From Ustilaginoidea virens (taxonomy: Eukaryota > Ascomycota > Sordariomycetes > Hypocreales > Clavicipitaceae), in the NCBI RefSeq assembly GCF_000687475.1, contig NC_057319.1, positions 2,170,001-2,234,000 on the forward strand: a DNA stretch of 64,000 nucleotides, in the 5' to 3' direction. The notes beneath the pieces are model-generated. The model saw only the letters and a program-made list of their open reading frames with translations, was not told the DNA's origin and made no database searches. The translations under genes were made by a program, and so were the position numbers. Numbering within the stretch: position 1 is the stretch's first letter; every line of letters starts with the position of its first letter. Shown here in pieces: positions 44,109 to 56,633 of this stretch.

Positions 44109-44876
44109 TGTTAAAATCCTATAGTAGCCTACTAGGCTGCTGGCCTAATGCCCTACTGGCCTACTGACCTTTTGGCCCTTATACCGCCTCTTAGACTTAC
44201 GGTAGTCTTACTAACTTTAGGCTTTTGCCTTTTACCTTAAGGATTTTCAGTGGATTATTTACTGTATATCAAGTAAGGTAGGCCTTGTTGAAAAAGTGTG
44301 GCATTGCTAAATTAGCGTGGTTGCCTACTAGCGTGGTGGCGGCCTACTAGCGTGGTGTGGCATTGCTAAATTAGCGTGGTGGCCTACTAGCGTGGTGGCT
44401 AGTCCACTAGTGTGGTGGTTAGTCACTAGCGTGGTGGCTAGTTACTAGTGCGGTGACTAATTACTAGTGCGGTGGTTAGGGTGGTTGGAAAGGTCGGATA
44501 TAGCGGGGTTGCTGACGTATCATAGCGAGCATTACGGGGAGCCCTCTTACTGGCTTCCCTGGATGCCTGGGCCCACCCCTCCTTCGTGTATATATAGGAT
44601 AGCTTTCCCCCTTCTTTTTAGATAGCAGAAGGGTAGCACAATCGAGTCTGTTAATGCACTATATGCCTCTTAACTTTTTACCTTCCTTGCGTTTTCTGGT
44701 TATCTTATATTTGCCTTGCCTTTACACTTGCCCTGCTTTATAGCACTTGTATAATCTTAGGACTTGGTGAAAAATCTAGTATTATACTAAGATTAGTTCA
44801 CAGGTCGCAGACAGTCTTGTGCCATCTAGCTAGCTAGTAAGGCTCTGCTTTTATAGTGACCTTAAGAATTGCAATA
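44109..44876 (+). repeat. 5' LTR of copy A (768 bp)
   Basis: It starts TGTTAAAATCC and ends TTGCAATA; the expected terminal CA appears as TA in all four LTRs of this family in the window. It has an internal array of GCGTGGT-containing words (about 44,310-44,480), a TATATATA box (44589-44596) and a C/T-rich stretch after it, fitting a promoter. Confidence 0.92.
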
Positions 44877-44894
44877 GGTTATGAGCCCGGGTTT
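44877..44894 (+). other. Primer-binding site, complementary to initiator tRNA-Met anticodon arm
   Basis: GGTTATGAGCCCGGGTTT starts directly after the LTR. Its first 12 bases are the complement of GGGCTCATAACC, the anticodon stem-loop of initiator tRNA-Met. Drosophila copia primes from exactly this internal region with a 5' half-tRNA, so half-tRNA priming is inferred here. Confidence 0.7.
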
Positions 44895-45305
44895 TTACTT
44901 CTTTGTTTTTACCCTACCTTTTTGTGTTCACCCCTTGGTCTCTTTTGCTTATTAGTACTACTAATATAGCTATCCTTTGGTATCTTCGGCTTACCCTTAT
45001 TAACTTTAGCTTACCTATTATCACCTTTGGCTTACCCTTTGTTACCTACGGCATTACCCTGCGGCAATCAACGGCGTACCTAACGGCAACTTACGGCGTA
45101 ACCTTACGGCACTTTTAGCGTAACCTTACGTTATTTTAGGCGTAACCTACGGCACCTACGGACTTTATAGTGTAATATCCTTTACATTATACTACTGTAT
45201 AACACCTTTTTCCCTAGTGCACGATACCTACTGCACTATACGGCATCTATTATACTCTCCTACTTATAGCACCTTTGGTACGGCACTTACGGCACCTTTT
45301 ATATT

Positions 45306-45340
45306 ACGGCACCTACGGCACCTACGGCACTTACGGCACC
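45306..45340 (+). repeat. ACGGCACCT short tandem repeat in the copy A leader
   Basis: About four 9-bp units of ACGGCACCT (one reading ACGGCACTT) lie in the untranslated leader between the primer site and gag. Copy B has about six units at the same place. Confidence 0.75.
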
Positions 45341-45625
45341 TTGATATTACAGCACCATATAAGCACCTTAAATACCAACGCTATAATACGGACTTGCACA
45401 ACGCCTACGGCATCCGTGCTTTTTTATATTGAGACCTACCGCTACATTCTGCGGTTACCTTTTATAGTAGGCTACTAGCCACTATATTTACTAGCTGTCT
45501 AGCTAGTTACTCGGCTATTTTACCAGTTATTCGACTATTTTGCTAGCTATTTAGCTAGTTATTCCTCTGTTTTTACAACTATCGGCACCATTTTTCAACG
45601 GATTTTTAAACCCTTTTTGCCCACT

Positions 45626-48600
45626 ATGGCAGAGTCAGGATCCTATAAGGTCCCTGAATCCGATACTGAAGTTGATACTAATGCATAGCTACAGCTAGAT
45701 ATAGACGATATGAAATCCCAGATAAATATACTAACTGACCTTATATAGGGCCTAGTTAGTAGGCAAAATAACGATACCTAGGCTACCCAGGCTACTAATA
45801 AGAAGCCTACTAAAGCCACTAAAGCTAGACCTTCCACTAGGACGACTACTACTAAAGATAATAATGATAGTGAAGCTGACATTATAGAAATCGACCAACC
45901 TTTTACCCCTATAAAATATAAGGGTAAAGAGCCTATTTATATAACGCCAGCAACAACAACTATTACTAACCAAATTAGTGATAGGGCTATTAAAGAATTA
46001 GCGAAGACTGCTAACCGCTTTAAGGAATCCTAAAAGCTAAAAAGCCCCTATAATTTCGACCAATAGAAGCAGGCCCTTACTATACAACTTAGGGCCTTTA
46101 AAATAGCTAACTTTATTAACGACCCCTCTATAGCAAGGCACTTTGATGGGTCTGAGCAGGCACTTCTACTACTAATGCTAAATAGCTGTAGTGAAGAAGC
46201 TGTAGAGGCTATAAACTGGTGTAATGACCCAGAGGAAGCCTACCTTCTGCTAGTGGCCCAGTATTGCCACTCACTAGAAGTATAGCGGGTATACTTATAC
46301 CCTACCTTTCATACCCTTACATTTACCGGTTATAAGGGCACTTTGGAAGCTTTTAATAGCGAATTTAATAGCTATATTTCTCGCCTTAGAATCCTAGGTT
46401 CTAAAATCGACTCTTTCGACTAAGTTAACTAGTATCTTTAGGCTATAGAGGGGGTATTTACCCGCTAGACTGAACGCCAACGCTCTATAATTAGGGCTTA
46501 TAGCGCCTAAGGTATTATTAACAGCAGTAAATTTAACCTCTAGTATTTTATGGTTGACCTACTAGAAGAATAGCGTTCTAAAGGGTCTAATAAAGTAGCT
46601 GCTAATAATAACCCTAAGTAGCTTAAGGCTTCCAAAGACTCTAAGAATAAAGGGTCTACTAATACCGCTTCTACTAATAATAGCAAGAATAATTCTACTA
46701 ATAATAGGAAAAAGAAGCAGCAACAGAAGAAGAAACAGGACTCTAGCAGCAATCAGCAAGACGTTAAGGCCTTTATTATAGGCAACTATAATACCCAGGA
46801 TACTAATATATCTTATTCTTCTTCCACTATATCCACTGATATAAGCTATAGTGCTAAATCAGGCGGCAGGACCCCTAAGGATGCCCTCCTTTATGATACA
46901 GGCTCCACTTGTTATATTGTTAATGATAAGAAGCATTTCACCACTTTTCACTATTTTGAGAAGGATGATAAGCCGGTAATTACTACTGGTGGTGGCCCTA
47001 TTTCCCCTACTAGTTGGGGCACAGCACGATTTACTGTGCTATAGGGCGTTAATCCTACCAAATGGGGTATTATAGAGCTCAAGAATGCACTATATATTCC
47101 TGCCTTGGATATTAACATCATTAGCGGTGTAAAGCACTATGCCGCTAAAGGGGTACTAATTAAAAATCAGCTTTGGTCAGCAAGCCGTAAATGCATCGGC
47201 ATTTTTAACTTCGAAAAATACGGCTTTTTCCTTCCACAGAAAGGAATAGATACACCACTACTGCATCAACCTTACAGCCACTATACTAATAGTATAGTAG
47301 TAGAGGTCCCCAGCCCTACTAACCCTGCTGATTATAGTGATCCTAAGGAAACTACTATTACCCCCGTTCCTACTACTGCGACTAATAAGGAACCTGTAGA
47401 GGCTACTAGCCCTACTACCCAACCTTCCGCTATTACGACTAGCGAAGATCCTATAGAGGTTACTAACCCTACTCCTGCCCCTATAGCTGCTAATACAGAA
47501 TATCAGAAGCTATTATAATTAGCCGGCATTTGGCATGTACGGCTAGGGCATATAGGTATTCAGCTGCTTAAAAAGACCTGTGCTAATACCCCTGGTCTAC
47601 CTAACCTTAATAAGGTTAAAGATACTGATTTTCGCTGTCTAGCCTATATATAGGCTAAAAAGGTTAGAAGACCTTCTAAGGATGCGATACCTAATCTAGC
47701 TAAATGCCTAGATATTATAGAAGGTAATACTTTTGCTATATCACCTATGCCATATAATAAACGACCTGTTGCCCTTATATTAGTAGACAGAAAATCCCGA
47801 TTCCGCTGGCTTTACTTGCTGCCTAATAGGGAAAGCACTATTGTTTTTAAAGCATTACAGAGCTTTATACAGAGCCTACAGGTTAGATATAGTAAAACGC
47901 CTATTGAATTCCACTATAATGGTGGAAATGAAATCAACAAAATGCTTAGTGATTGGCTTGTTGAATAGGGTATAGCTTTTAATACCTCTTGCCCTTATAT
48001 TCATAAATAAAACGGCCTAGCTAAGCGGTCCATTAGGGTTATAGCTGATAGGCTACATGCTACTATAGCCTAGTCAAGGCTTCTATCTAACCTCTGGTCT
48101 GCTATAATTACTGGCGTTGTTATGCTAGTAAATATAACAGCTGTTACTAATAGACCTTCTAGCCCCTATCAGGAGCTATTAAAGGATTATGACCATATTA
48201 CGCCGGAGCACTACCCTGATCTTATTAACCTTAGGGCTATTGGAGCAGCTATTAAAGTGCTTATACCATACGAAAAGCGTGTAAAAAGCCGCAAATTAGC
48301 GCCCCGTACCGAGCCTGGTAGGCTCCTTGCTACTCTAGGTAATAATACTTACCTAGTCTACCTTCTAAAGAAGAAGGTTGTTACTAAAATAACTTTTATT
48401 ACCTTTATTCACCAAAATGAAGGTATAGGCCCTATTTCTAGTGGCCTAGAAGGAGACTTTTATAGAGGGCAAAATACAGGTTTAGAGGGGGTATCTAGCA
48501 AAAAACCTGCTATTTTACTGGATGACCTTAAAAGTATGCTAGACCCTACTAACCTTACTAATATTACTAATACTAGTGTTATACCGGATGACCTGGAAAG

Positions 48601-50629
48601 CATGCCGGACCCTACTAATTTTACCAGCGTTACTAATACTAATGCTACCCCGGATGATATTACTAATACTAATGCTACTATAGATTACCTTCCTAAGTCA
48701 GAAGGTACTATACTATAGTCCCCAGCTACTGCAAAGGATGACCTTATAGATATCCTTATTAGCCTTACTCCTGCCGACCTTACTAGCCCTATTGGCCCTG
48801 TTGGCCCTGCTGGCCCTATTGGCCCTATTGGCCCTATTGGCCCTGTTGGCCCTGCTAGCCCTGCTAACCCTACTAGCCCTACCGACTTATTCCCTAATTA
48901 TAATTTATATCACCTAATATGGGATTCCTGCTATGCAGCTAAGCGTAAGCTAGCTAAAAAGGCCCCTGATGGTATGCCTAATAGCTGGAAGGATGTGCTA
49001 TAATGCCCTGAAAAAGAAAAAGACCTTTAGATAAAGGCACTATTTAAGGAATTCGAGCAGCTTTTAGATACTAAAGTTTTCCAGTTTATTCCTAAGTCTA
49101 GCGTTCCTATTGATAGGAAAATTATATGCAATAGGCCTATTTTTCGGGTTAAAAAGGATGCTAATAATCAGCCTATAAAATATAAGGCTAGATTAGTTGT
49201 TAAGGGCTTTATGCAAGTCGAAGGAAAGGACTTTTAGCATACCTATGCTTCTACCTCTATCCTACCTACCTAGAGGGTTATACTAGCTTTAGCTACTAGC
49301 AATAACTGGGAGATAGAGCAAATCGACTTTATAGGCGCCTTCCTAAATAGCGAACTTTCTGAGACTATTTATATGGATATCCCTGACGGATTCCTTGAAT
49401 TTATAGAGAGCTTATTACTAACTGATAGTAAGCTTTGGTCTAATATATAGCGCCAACGGCTACTAATTTTGCTTAAAGAAGCTGGATTCGACCCTTCTAT
49501 TAAGTAAGCTATCTTGCTAAAGAAGGCCCTATACGGGCTAAAATAAGCACCCCGCGAATGGCAATACCGGCTAAAAGACCTGATTTCTAATAAAGGTTTT
49601 TTACCTTTAGCTTCTAATGCTGCTATCTTTTATAATAAGCAAACTAGCACCTTTATCGTCACCTATATTGACGATTGCCTATTAGTTGGTCTAAATATAA
49701 CTTATATTAACCAGCTAAAAAGGAAATTTCATAAGGTCTATACTATAGAAGACCGCGGTCTGGCTTCCTTCTTCTTAGGCGTATAGATTATACGAAATAG
49801 GAAGGAAGGTCTATTATGGCTACACTAAGCCCAATTTATAGCAGAGGTCCTAGCTAAATTCGGCTTATAGGATACTAAACCTTAGTTTATTCCACTTTAA
49901 CTAGGAATTCTTAATGAATCTAGTGGAAAAGACCTTAGCCCTACTGATTAGAGCCTTTATTAGAGCCTTACTGGCACTATAATGTGGCTTATAATGATGA
50001 CTAGACCCGACTTAGCATTCCCTACCCAATACCTTTCTCGGTTTATATCCAAGGCAACTAATGTGCATCTAAATGCTGCGAAAGGCAGCTTTAGCTACCT
50101 TAAAGGCACTGAGAACCTAGCTATTTGCTTTAGTACTACTAAAAGCAACCAACAGCCTATTATAACCGCTTATTCTGATAGCGATTTTGCTGGCTGTAAA
50201 GAAACCTCTAAATCTACTGGAGGCTTCCTTACTACTATTAATAATAGTCCTATTAGCTGGCGTTCTAAGCGAGCCTCTTTAGTAGTGCTATCTACTTTAG
50301 AAGCTGAATCTAATGTATTACTTGAGACTATCCGTAAGGTATAGTGGCTTTCTAACCTTTGCAAGGAGCTAGAAATTGATATTTTACGCCCTATACCGCT
50401 ATACTGCGATAACCAGGGCTCTATTTCGAATTCTAACGACCCTAATTAGTATGCTCGCACTAAGCATACGCTATTAAAATTCCGGTATATTAGGGAGCAA
50501 GCCCAGCTGGGCTTGGTTAAAATTACCTATTTACCTACTAATAGTATGCCTGCTGACGGTCTTACCAAGCCATTGCCGGGCCCTAAATTTACTAGGTTCC
50601 GCGAGTTACTAGGCCTTAGGGCCTGCTAA
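45626..50629 (+). pseudogene. Gag-pol of copia copy A, many stops
   Basis: It is collinear with the copy B polyprotein from ATG (45626) to the terminal TAA after GLRAC. At least twenty in-frame TAG/TAA codons are seen, mainly where copy B has CAG, CAA or TGG. Longest open stretches: 47105-47518 (protease/integrase linker), 48122-48718 (after the integrase) and 49982-50344 (RNase H). The protease active site is still Y-D-T-G-S (Asp codon 46895-46897). The integrase has Lys (48023-48025) where the third catalytic residue Glu is expected. Non-functional. Confidence 0.9.
48786..48866 (+). repeat. 9-bp repeat coding a Gly-Pro-X tract in copy A
   Basis: About eight to nine tandem units of GGCCCTATT/GGCCCTGTT/GGCCCTGCT encode Gly-Pro-(Ile/Val/Ala) repeats in the linker before the reverse transcriptase. 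Copy B has a shorter tract at 59757-59810. Confidence 0.75.
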
Positions 50630-50735
50630 CTTATACTAACTTACTAAGGTTTTTCCTATGTTTTTCCTTAGCACTTTTACTGCATTTTCTTTCCCTATCC
50701 TTTACACGATTAGCTTGCTACTACAGTAGCTAATC

Positions 50736-50743
50736 AGAGGGGG
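50736..50743 (+). other. Polypurine tract of copy A
   Basis: AGAGGGGG ends immediately before the 3' LTR, as needed for plus-strand DNA priming. Confidence 0.8.
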
Positions 50744-51511
50744 TGTTAAAATCCTATAGTAGCCTACTAGGCTGCTGGCCTAATGCCCTACTGGCCTACT
50801 GACCTTCTGGCCCTTATACCGCCTCTTAGACTTACGGTAGTCTTACTAACCTTAGGCTTTTGCCTTTTACCTTAAGGATTTTCAGTGGATTATTTACTAT
50901 ATATCAAGTAAGGTAGGCCTTGTTGAAAAAGTGTGGCATTGCTAAATTAGCGTGGTTGCCTACTAGCGTGGTGGCGGCCTACTAGCGTGGTGTGGCATTG
51001 CTAAATTAGCGTGGTGGCCTACTAGCGTGGTGGCTAGTCCACTAGTGTGGTGGTTAGTCACTAGCGTGGTGGCTAGTTACTAGTGCGGTGACTAATTACT
51101 AGTGCGGTGGTTAGGGTGGTTGGAAAGGTCGGATATAGCGGGGTTACTGACGTATCATAGCGAGCATTACGGGGAGCCCTCTTACTGGCTTCCCTGGATG
51201 CCTGGGCCCACCCCTCCTTCGTGTATATATAGGATAGCTTTCCCCCTTCTTTTTAGATAGCAGAAGGGTAGCACAATCGAGTCTGTTAATGCACTATATG
51301 CCTCTTAACTTTTTACCTTCCTTGCGTTTTCTGGTTATCTTATATTTGCCTTGCCTTTACACTTGCCCTGCTTTATAGCACTTGTATAGTCTTAGGACTT
51401 GGTGAAAAATCTAGTATTATACTAAGATTAGTTCACAGGTCGCAGATAGTCTTGTGCCATCTAGCTAGCTAGTAAGGCTCTGCTTTTATAGTGACCTTAA
51501 GAATTGCAATA
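50744..51511 (+). repeat. 3' LTR of copy A (768 bp)
   Basis: It has the same length and ends as the LTR at 44109-44876. The differences noticed are transitions only (for example CTTCT against CTTTT, CTATAT against CTGTAT, CAGATAG against CAGACAG). Confidence 0.92.
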
Positions 51512-51516
51512 ATAAC
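51512..51516 (+). repeat. Target-site duplication of copy A (right)
   Basis: ATAAC, identical to 44104-44108. Confidence 0.9.
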
Positions 51517-51691
51517 GCTATCGCGCCGCGCGGCCTCATACCGCACAGCCGGTATATTAAGTATTGCAGCCAAAACAAAGGGGCAATAGTAAATGCAGTA
51601 AAAGCAGCAAATGCACACAACATTGAACATAGGAAAATCCACACACTTGCCACCCATAATATCACCAATACCTTCCAAATGCAGTCAGACA
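51512..51691 (-). repeat. 3' LTR of the minus-strand copia element, inner part
   Basis: The element-strand LTR start TGTCTGAC corresponds to 51684-51691, following a purine-rich stretch (GGGTGGGTAAAGAGG, then CCGGTTAA). It continues after the copy A insertion at 44108. Confidence 0.65.
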
Positions 51692-54600
51692 TTAACCGGC
51701 CTCTTTACCCACCCTTCCACACGTATAATAGCCTTATTTTAGTCGACGAAGGTCTTAAGGGCTTTATTGGGCATTCTCTTAGTTATTGCATCGGCGAGGT
51801 TATCATTCCTATTGATCTAGCGAATCTTATAGATTTCCTAGCGCTCGTATAACTATCGCAGGGCTATAATATCTATTATAAGCCTCTTTTCCTTAGTAGT
51901 ACCTAGCTTGATAAGGCATTCGTACAACGAAAACGAATCTATATATATAACCGTAGGGATCTTCAGCAATCCCAGCCTGCTAATAATTATATTAAAGGTC
52001 GTGCCTATCGCATATGCGATATCGACCCCTTATACTATACTATACAGCTCCGAAGCGAGTGCGCTGCATATTATACGCTTACTTTTTGTAGAGCTATAAG
52101 TGATGATATTACCGGTCAGCAGGAAGGCGTTATCCGTGGGGTTATCCTCTTCTTTATTCCCTAGCATAATGATATATCCAATCTGGGAGCTTAAATCTTT
52201 ATTATTAGTAAAGGATCCGTCAATAAATATAAAGAGCTTGGCTATAGTAAAGGCCAGATTGATATACCGTAAGCTACGATCCTGGTTATTATGCTGCTAT
52301 TGAAGGCGCTTATTTAACCTTGCGATATCGTTAGGGTTAGGTTGCTAGTATTGTGCTACAATAGATAGGTTAAAAGACGCCTCAGGCTGGCAGACTATAG
52401 CCATATAAGCGCCGCGAGCGTATTATTCGATATAATTACGCTATACTATAGGCGCATTCTTATCGATGGTCGCGATCTTCTTGCTTTAACCTTTCTAACA
52501 TAACGTTATTATGCCGTCGGAAGTGGCCGTTAGTATATATCCATTAAATATTAGGGGTACGGTTGGTGATAGCTTCGTCTTAGGCTTAGCGTTAAAGCCT
52601 GCCTTAGTAAGCTCTAATTCTTCCCGTTAGAAGAAGGCATTATCACTTAGGCCGAAGGTATCGTTAGTCTATATACCTATAATACCGAAGCATATAGTAT
52701 CGCCAGTATAGTTAGGAACGTTAGTAGATATCAGCAAATAGGGGTCATAGGTCGATGTAGTTATGCCTAACTTCTCGCGATAGTGCCGGAAGTATATCGC
52801 CTACTAGTAGGTGCCTGCCTTAGCTATTCCGTACAGTAGCTTTACTACTTTTATGATCGTATTATTAGGGTATTAGTAAGCTATTTGCTTGGGTAATTTA
52901 GCGATAATCGATCTATTGAGGGTGGTAGATAACTACATATAAGCCTATGTGATATTATATATCTAGAGGAATAAGCCGTAAGAGTATTATAGTGATAGGG
53001 CTAATGATATAAGTAACCGTTGATTAGCCTATTGGATTGTAGGGGACTGAGTCAATATTAATTGCTTTTCATTATCACTATAACCTTATATGACGAGTCG
53101 TAACTTCTTATATAGCGTATCCATACCTTTACCCTTAATCTCTCGTACTATACGTGAGTTAAAGAGATATTGGGCTCTATATTTACCGATATTAAAGGTA
53201 ATAAATCGGAATATATTGCGGGCCTATAATGCTTCTACCTCTATACGGTCAGACTATTTAAAGGGGTCTCCTGGGGTTATAATCTTCCCTTCCCGATATA
53301 ATTAACTAGTAAGCTATAGGTTGGCTTACTCTTTCGCAGTTAGGAAAGAGATATTAATAACGGTATTAGAAGCTATAGCATTAATAAGAGCTTCTTTTTA
53401 GTCCTTATTAATTATAATATTAGATACCACCCTTACTAGTGATAGTAATAACGGCCTGGCTTAATCAGAGCCAATAGCTGGTAGCGGATATATCACGGCT
53501 GTAGGTATTATCGCGGCTGGAGGTGCGGCTACAGCCGGTATCCTGACTTCTATCTAGCTAGGGCAGGCCGGTCCTTCGGCATAAATAATATCTTCAGCAT
53601 TATCGGCAGCGGGATCGCTATTAAAGTCATAGTTATAAGGCTTAACGACCGTTAATTAGAATTTAATAGGGCCATATGGCATTTGCACGATATAAGTCTC
53701 ACCTTCGAGGCTGATTAGCCGGTACGGCCCATACTAGCTACCTTTCTCTCGCTATACCCATACATCGGATTATAGGGGTAGTCGGTAGATAGGCCATATA
53801 TCCGGGCCGTTCTATTAGGCGAGGGCATTATAAACTTATCGCTTAGCGAGGCATTTCCTAGCTTCATTAGTGGCCTTTTATAACATTAAGGCGCGTTATA
53901 ATACTAATAAGCTAGGAGGTAAGTCATCCGTAAGTCGGGGATACGCTCTAAAGACTAGTAACATAGGTATTAGGCCGTTAGGCCCAGTAGAATCGTTAAC
54001 GGCTTTAATAGCTAATTATAGTTTCTATTCCCTTATTAATAGGTCGCCTACTTCTTCATTAACAATAGTATAGGCTTGGCGTAATGGGGCGTAGTATCTC
54101 TCGACTTTACTAATACTATTATGGGCTTCTATAGGAATTTCATCTATATTAATAGATAGAAGCCAGGCATTATAGCGGAATTCGGCAGAGGCGAAGTTAG
54201 GTCTAGTATCGTAAATTATCCAATCCGGTAGGCTAAGGTAAGTATTAATCTAGCATTCCTTAAGGGCATTCCAAATATCTTAGGCCTTCTATCTTTATAG
54301 ATTAAGGAACCTAGCTGCCTGGAAGCTTATTGCGGCATCCATAATATATAATACCGGCCGATTATCAATATAAAAAATATCTACGATTATCTTATAGTTA
54401 AATTAGCGGTTATCCTTTAATATAAATTTAAATCGGCTAAGTGCCTTTGCGTTCATCTAGTATTAATGGCATATATAGGTGATACTTTCGATGATATTGC
54501 GGTTAATATTATTATAACCAGCCCGTTGAAGCAATTTAGTAAGCCTATTGATGGAGGGGTGCCTAAATTGACGATATAGCTGACGGATTTCCTATAACGA

Positions 54601-55080
54601 TAGATAAAAGGCTGCAGTATCTATAGCATTAAGAGTCCACTATAGATGCCCCTATTTCCTAATAATAGGGACCTTAGTATCCCCTTAGATTAATAGGTTG
54701 TCAATATTATCAAGCTTTATGCCTATCCTATCTATATCCGTAATAGAATAAAGGAAGGGGGTGCCGCTATTAAGAATATAGAAGGGGATATTACCGAATA
54801 TCATCAGGATATTTAGTATACCGGAAGAGGTGGCGGAGCTTACGCTAAAGTTTACCGTATGCTTCTTATTAGTTATCTCGATGGTTAGAGTCTTCATCAA
54901 TCTTATTAGTGCCTTCGCTTAACCTAGGCCTACTATTAATAGGCCAGAAGCGCCAGTATCCAGTAGGATTCCGCAGAAAGTATAGTCACTATAGCGTTCT
55001 TCTTTTAGAAAGGCAGAACTTCTAGGCTTAGGTGATGATAATAATAAGGGCATTCGGAAGGGGTCAATCTATAGAAAGGC
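51692..55080 (-). pseudogene. Pol remnant of the minus-strand copia element (protease to RNase H)
   Basis: Minus-strand frames give, from right to left: protease active site L-D-T-G-A-S (54946-54963); a pre-integrase segment EIRQLYRQFRHPSINRL (about 54,540-54,600); less clear integrase and RT sequence; and an RNase H block with LASELYS (about 52,060) and SLYECLIKLGTTKEKRLIID (about 51,880-51,950), then the tail NDNLADAITKRMPNKAL. Stop codons interrupt every domain, typically TAG for Gln/Trp. It belongs to a different copia family from copies A and B. It ends where copy B interrupts it. Confidence 0.8.
55076..55080 (+). repeat. Target-site duplication of copia copy B (left)
   Basis: AAGGC directly precedes the 5' LTR of copy B and recurs at 62493-62497 after its 3' LTR. 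Confidence 0.9.
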
Positions 55081-55883
55081 TGTTAAAATCCTATAGTAGC
55101 CTACTAGGCTGCTGGCCTTATGCCCTACTGGCCTACTAACCTTCTGGCCCTTATACCGCCTCTTGGACTTATGGTAGTATTACCTTAGGCCTTTGCCTTT
55201 TACCTTAAGGATTTTCAGTGGATTATTTACTGTATATCAAGTAAGGTAGGCCTTATTGAAAAGGTGTGGCATTGCTAAATTAGCGTGGTTGCCTACTAGC
55301 GTGGTGGCGGCCTACTAGCGTGGTGTGGCATTGCTAAATTAGCGTGGTTGCCTACTAGCGTGGTGGCGGCCTACTAGCGTGGTGTGGCATTGCTAAATTA
55401 GCATGGTGGCCTACTAGCGTGGTGGCTAGTCCACTAGTGTGGTAGTTAGTCACTAGCGTGGTGACTAATTACTAGTGCGGTGGTTAGGGTGGTTGGAAAG
55501 GTCGGATATAGCGGGGTTGCTGACGTATCATAGCGAGCATTATGGGGAGCCCTCTTACTGGCTTCCCTGGATGCCTGGGCCCACCCCTCCTTCGTGTATA
55601 TATAGGATAGCTTTCCCCCTTCTTTCTAGATAGCAGAAGGGTAGCACAATCGAGTCTGTTAATGCACTATATGCCTCTTAACTCCCACCTTCCCTGCGTT
55701 TCTAGTTATCTTATATTTGCCTTGCCTTTACACTTGCCCTGCTTTATAGCACTTGTATAGTCTTAGGACTTGGTGAAAAATCTAGTATTTATACTAAGAT
55801 TAGTTCATAGGTCGCAGACAGTCTTGTGCCATCTAGCTAGCTAGTAAGGCTCTGCTTTTATAGTGACCTTTAGAATTGCAATA
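55081..55883 (+). repeat. 5' LTR of copy B (803 bp)
   Basis: TGTTAAAATCC to TTGCAATA. It carries one more copy of the internal unit containing GTGTGGCATTGCTAAATTAG than the copy A LTRs. A TATATATA box precedes the pyrimidine-rich stretch, as in copy A. Confidence 0.93.
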
Positions 55884-55901
55884 GGTTATGAGCCCGGGTT
55901 T
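55884..55901 (+). other. Primer-binding site of copy B
   Basis: Identical to that of copy A (GGTTATGAGCCCGGGTTT) and directly adjacent to the LTR; complementary to the initiator tRNA-Met anticodon arm. Confidence 0.7.
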
Positions 55902-56292
55902 TTACTTCTTTGTTTTTACCCTACCTTTTTGTGTTCACCCCTTGGTCTCTTTTGCTTATTAGTACTACTAATATAGCTATCCTTTGGTATCTTCGGCTTA
56001 CCTTTATTATCTTTGGCTTACCCTCTATTACCTACGGTATTACCCTGCGGCAATCAACGGCGTACCTAACGGCAACTTACGGCGTAACCTCACGGCACTT
56101 TTAGCGTAACCTTACGTTATTTTTGGAGTAACCTACGGCACCTACGGACTTTATAGTGTGATATCTATCACACTATACCACTGTATAACACCTTTGCACC
56201 TAGTGCACGACACCCACTGCACCATACGGCACCTGTTATACTCTCCCACTTATAGCACTTTTGGTACGTCATTTACGGCACCTTTTTATATT

Positions 56293-56345
56293 ACGGCACC
56301 TATAGCACCCACGGCACCTACGGCACCTACGGCACTTACGGCACC
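56293..56345 (+). repeat. ACGGCACCT short tandem repeat in the copy B leader
   Basis: About six 9-bp units, two more than in copy A at the same position. One unit is altered to ATAGCACCC. Confidence 0.75.
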
Positions 56346-56633
56346 TTGAATATCAACGCTATAATACGGACTTGCACAACGCCTACGGCATCTGTGCTTT
56401 TATACTGAGACCGGCCGCTATAATCTGCGGCTATTTTTATAGTAGGCTACTAGCCACTATATATACTGGCAATCCGACTAGTTATTCGACTATATTTACT
56501 AGCTGTCTAGCTAGTTACTCGGTTATTTTACCAGTTATTCGACTATTTTACTAGCTATTTAGCTAGTTATTCCTCTGTTTTTACAACTATCGGCACCATT
56601 TTTCAACGGATTTTTAAACCCTTTTTGCCCACT

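Larger units (their letters stand above)
44109..51511 (+). mobile_element. Ty1/copia retrotransposon copy A (7.4 kb, full length, decayed)
   Basis: Complete element: 768-bp LTRs at both ends, primer site, gag-pol frame (45626-50629), polypurine tract and flanking ATAAC duplication. The two LTRs differ at about six sites by eye, all transitions. The internal frame has many stops, chiefly TAG at Gln and Trp positions. It inserted into the LTR of the older minus-strand copia element. Confidence 0.93.

Noticed and set aside
44310..44480. Regularly spaced GCGTGGT words suggesting a CRISPR-like or satellite array
   Set aside because: The spacing is irregular and the array lies inside an LTR present at four places; it is an internal LTR repeat.
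46540..46759. Minus-strand Leu/Phe-rich frames resembling transmembrane peptides (also at 57548-57767)
   Set aside because: They are the antisense of the Lys/Asn/Gln-rich tract of gag-pol; AAG/AAT repeats read as CTT/ATT.
51469..51692. Two overlapping hydrophobic frames on the minus strand that look like a small membrane protein
   Set aside because: They span the copy A 3' LTR end, the target duplication and the older LTR, so they are a junction artefact.
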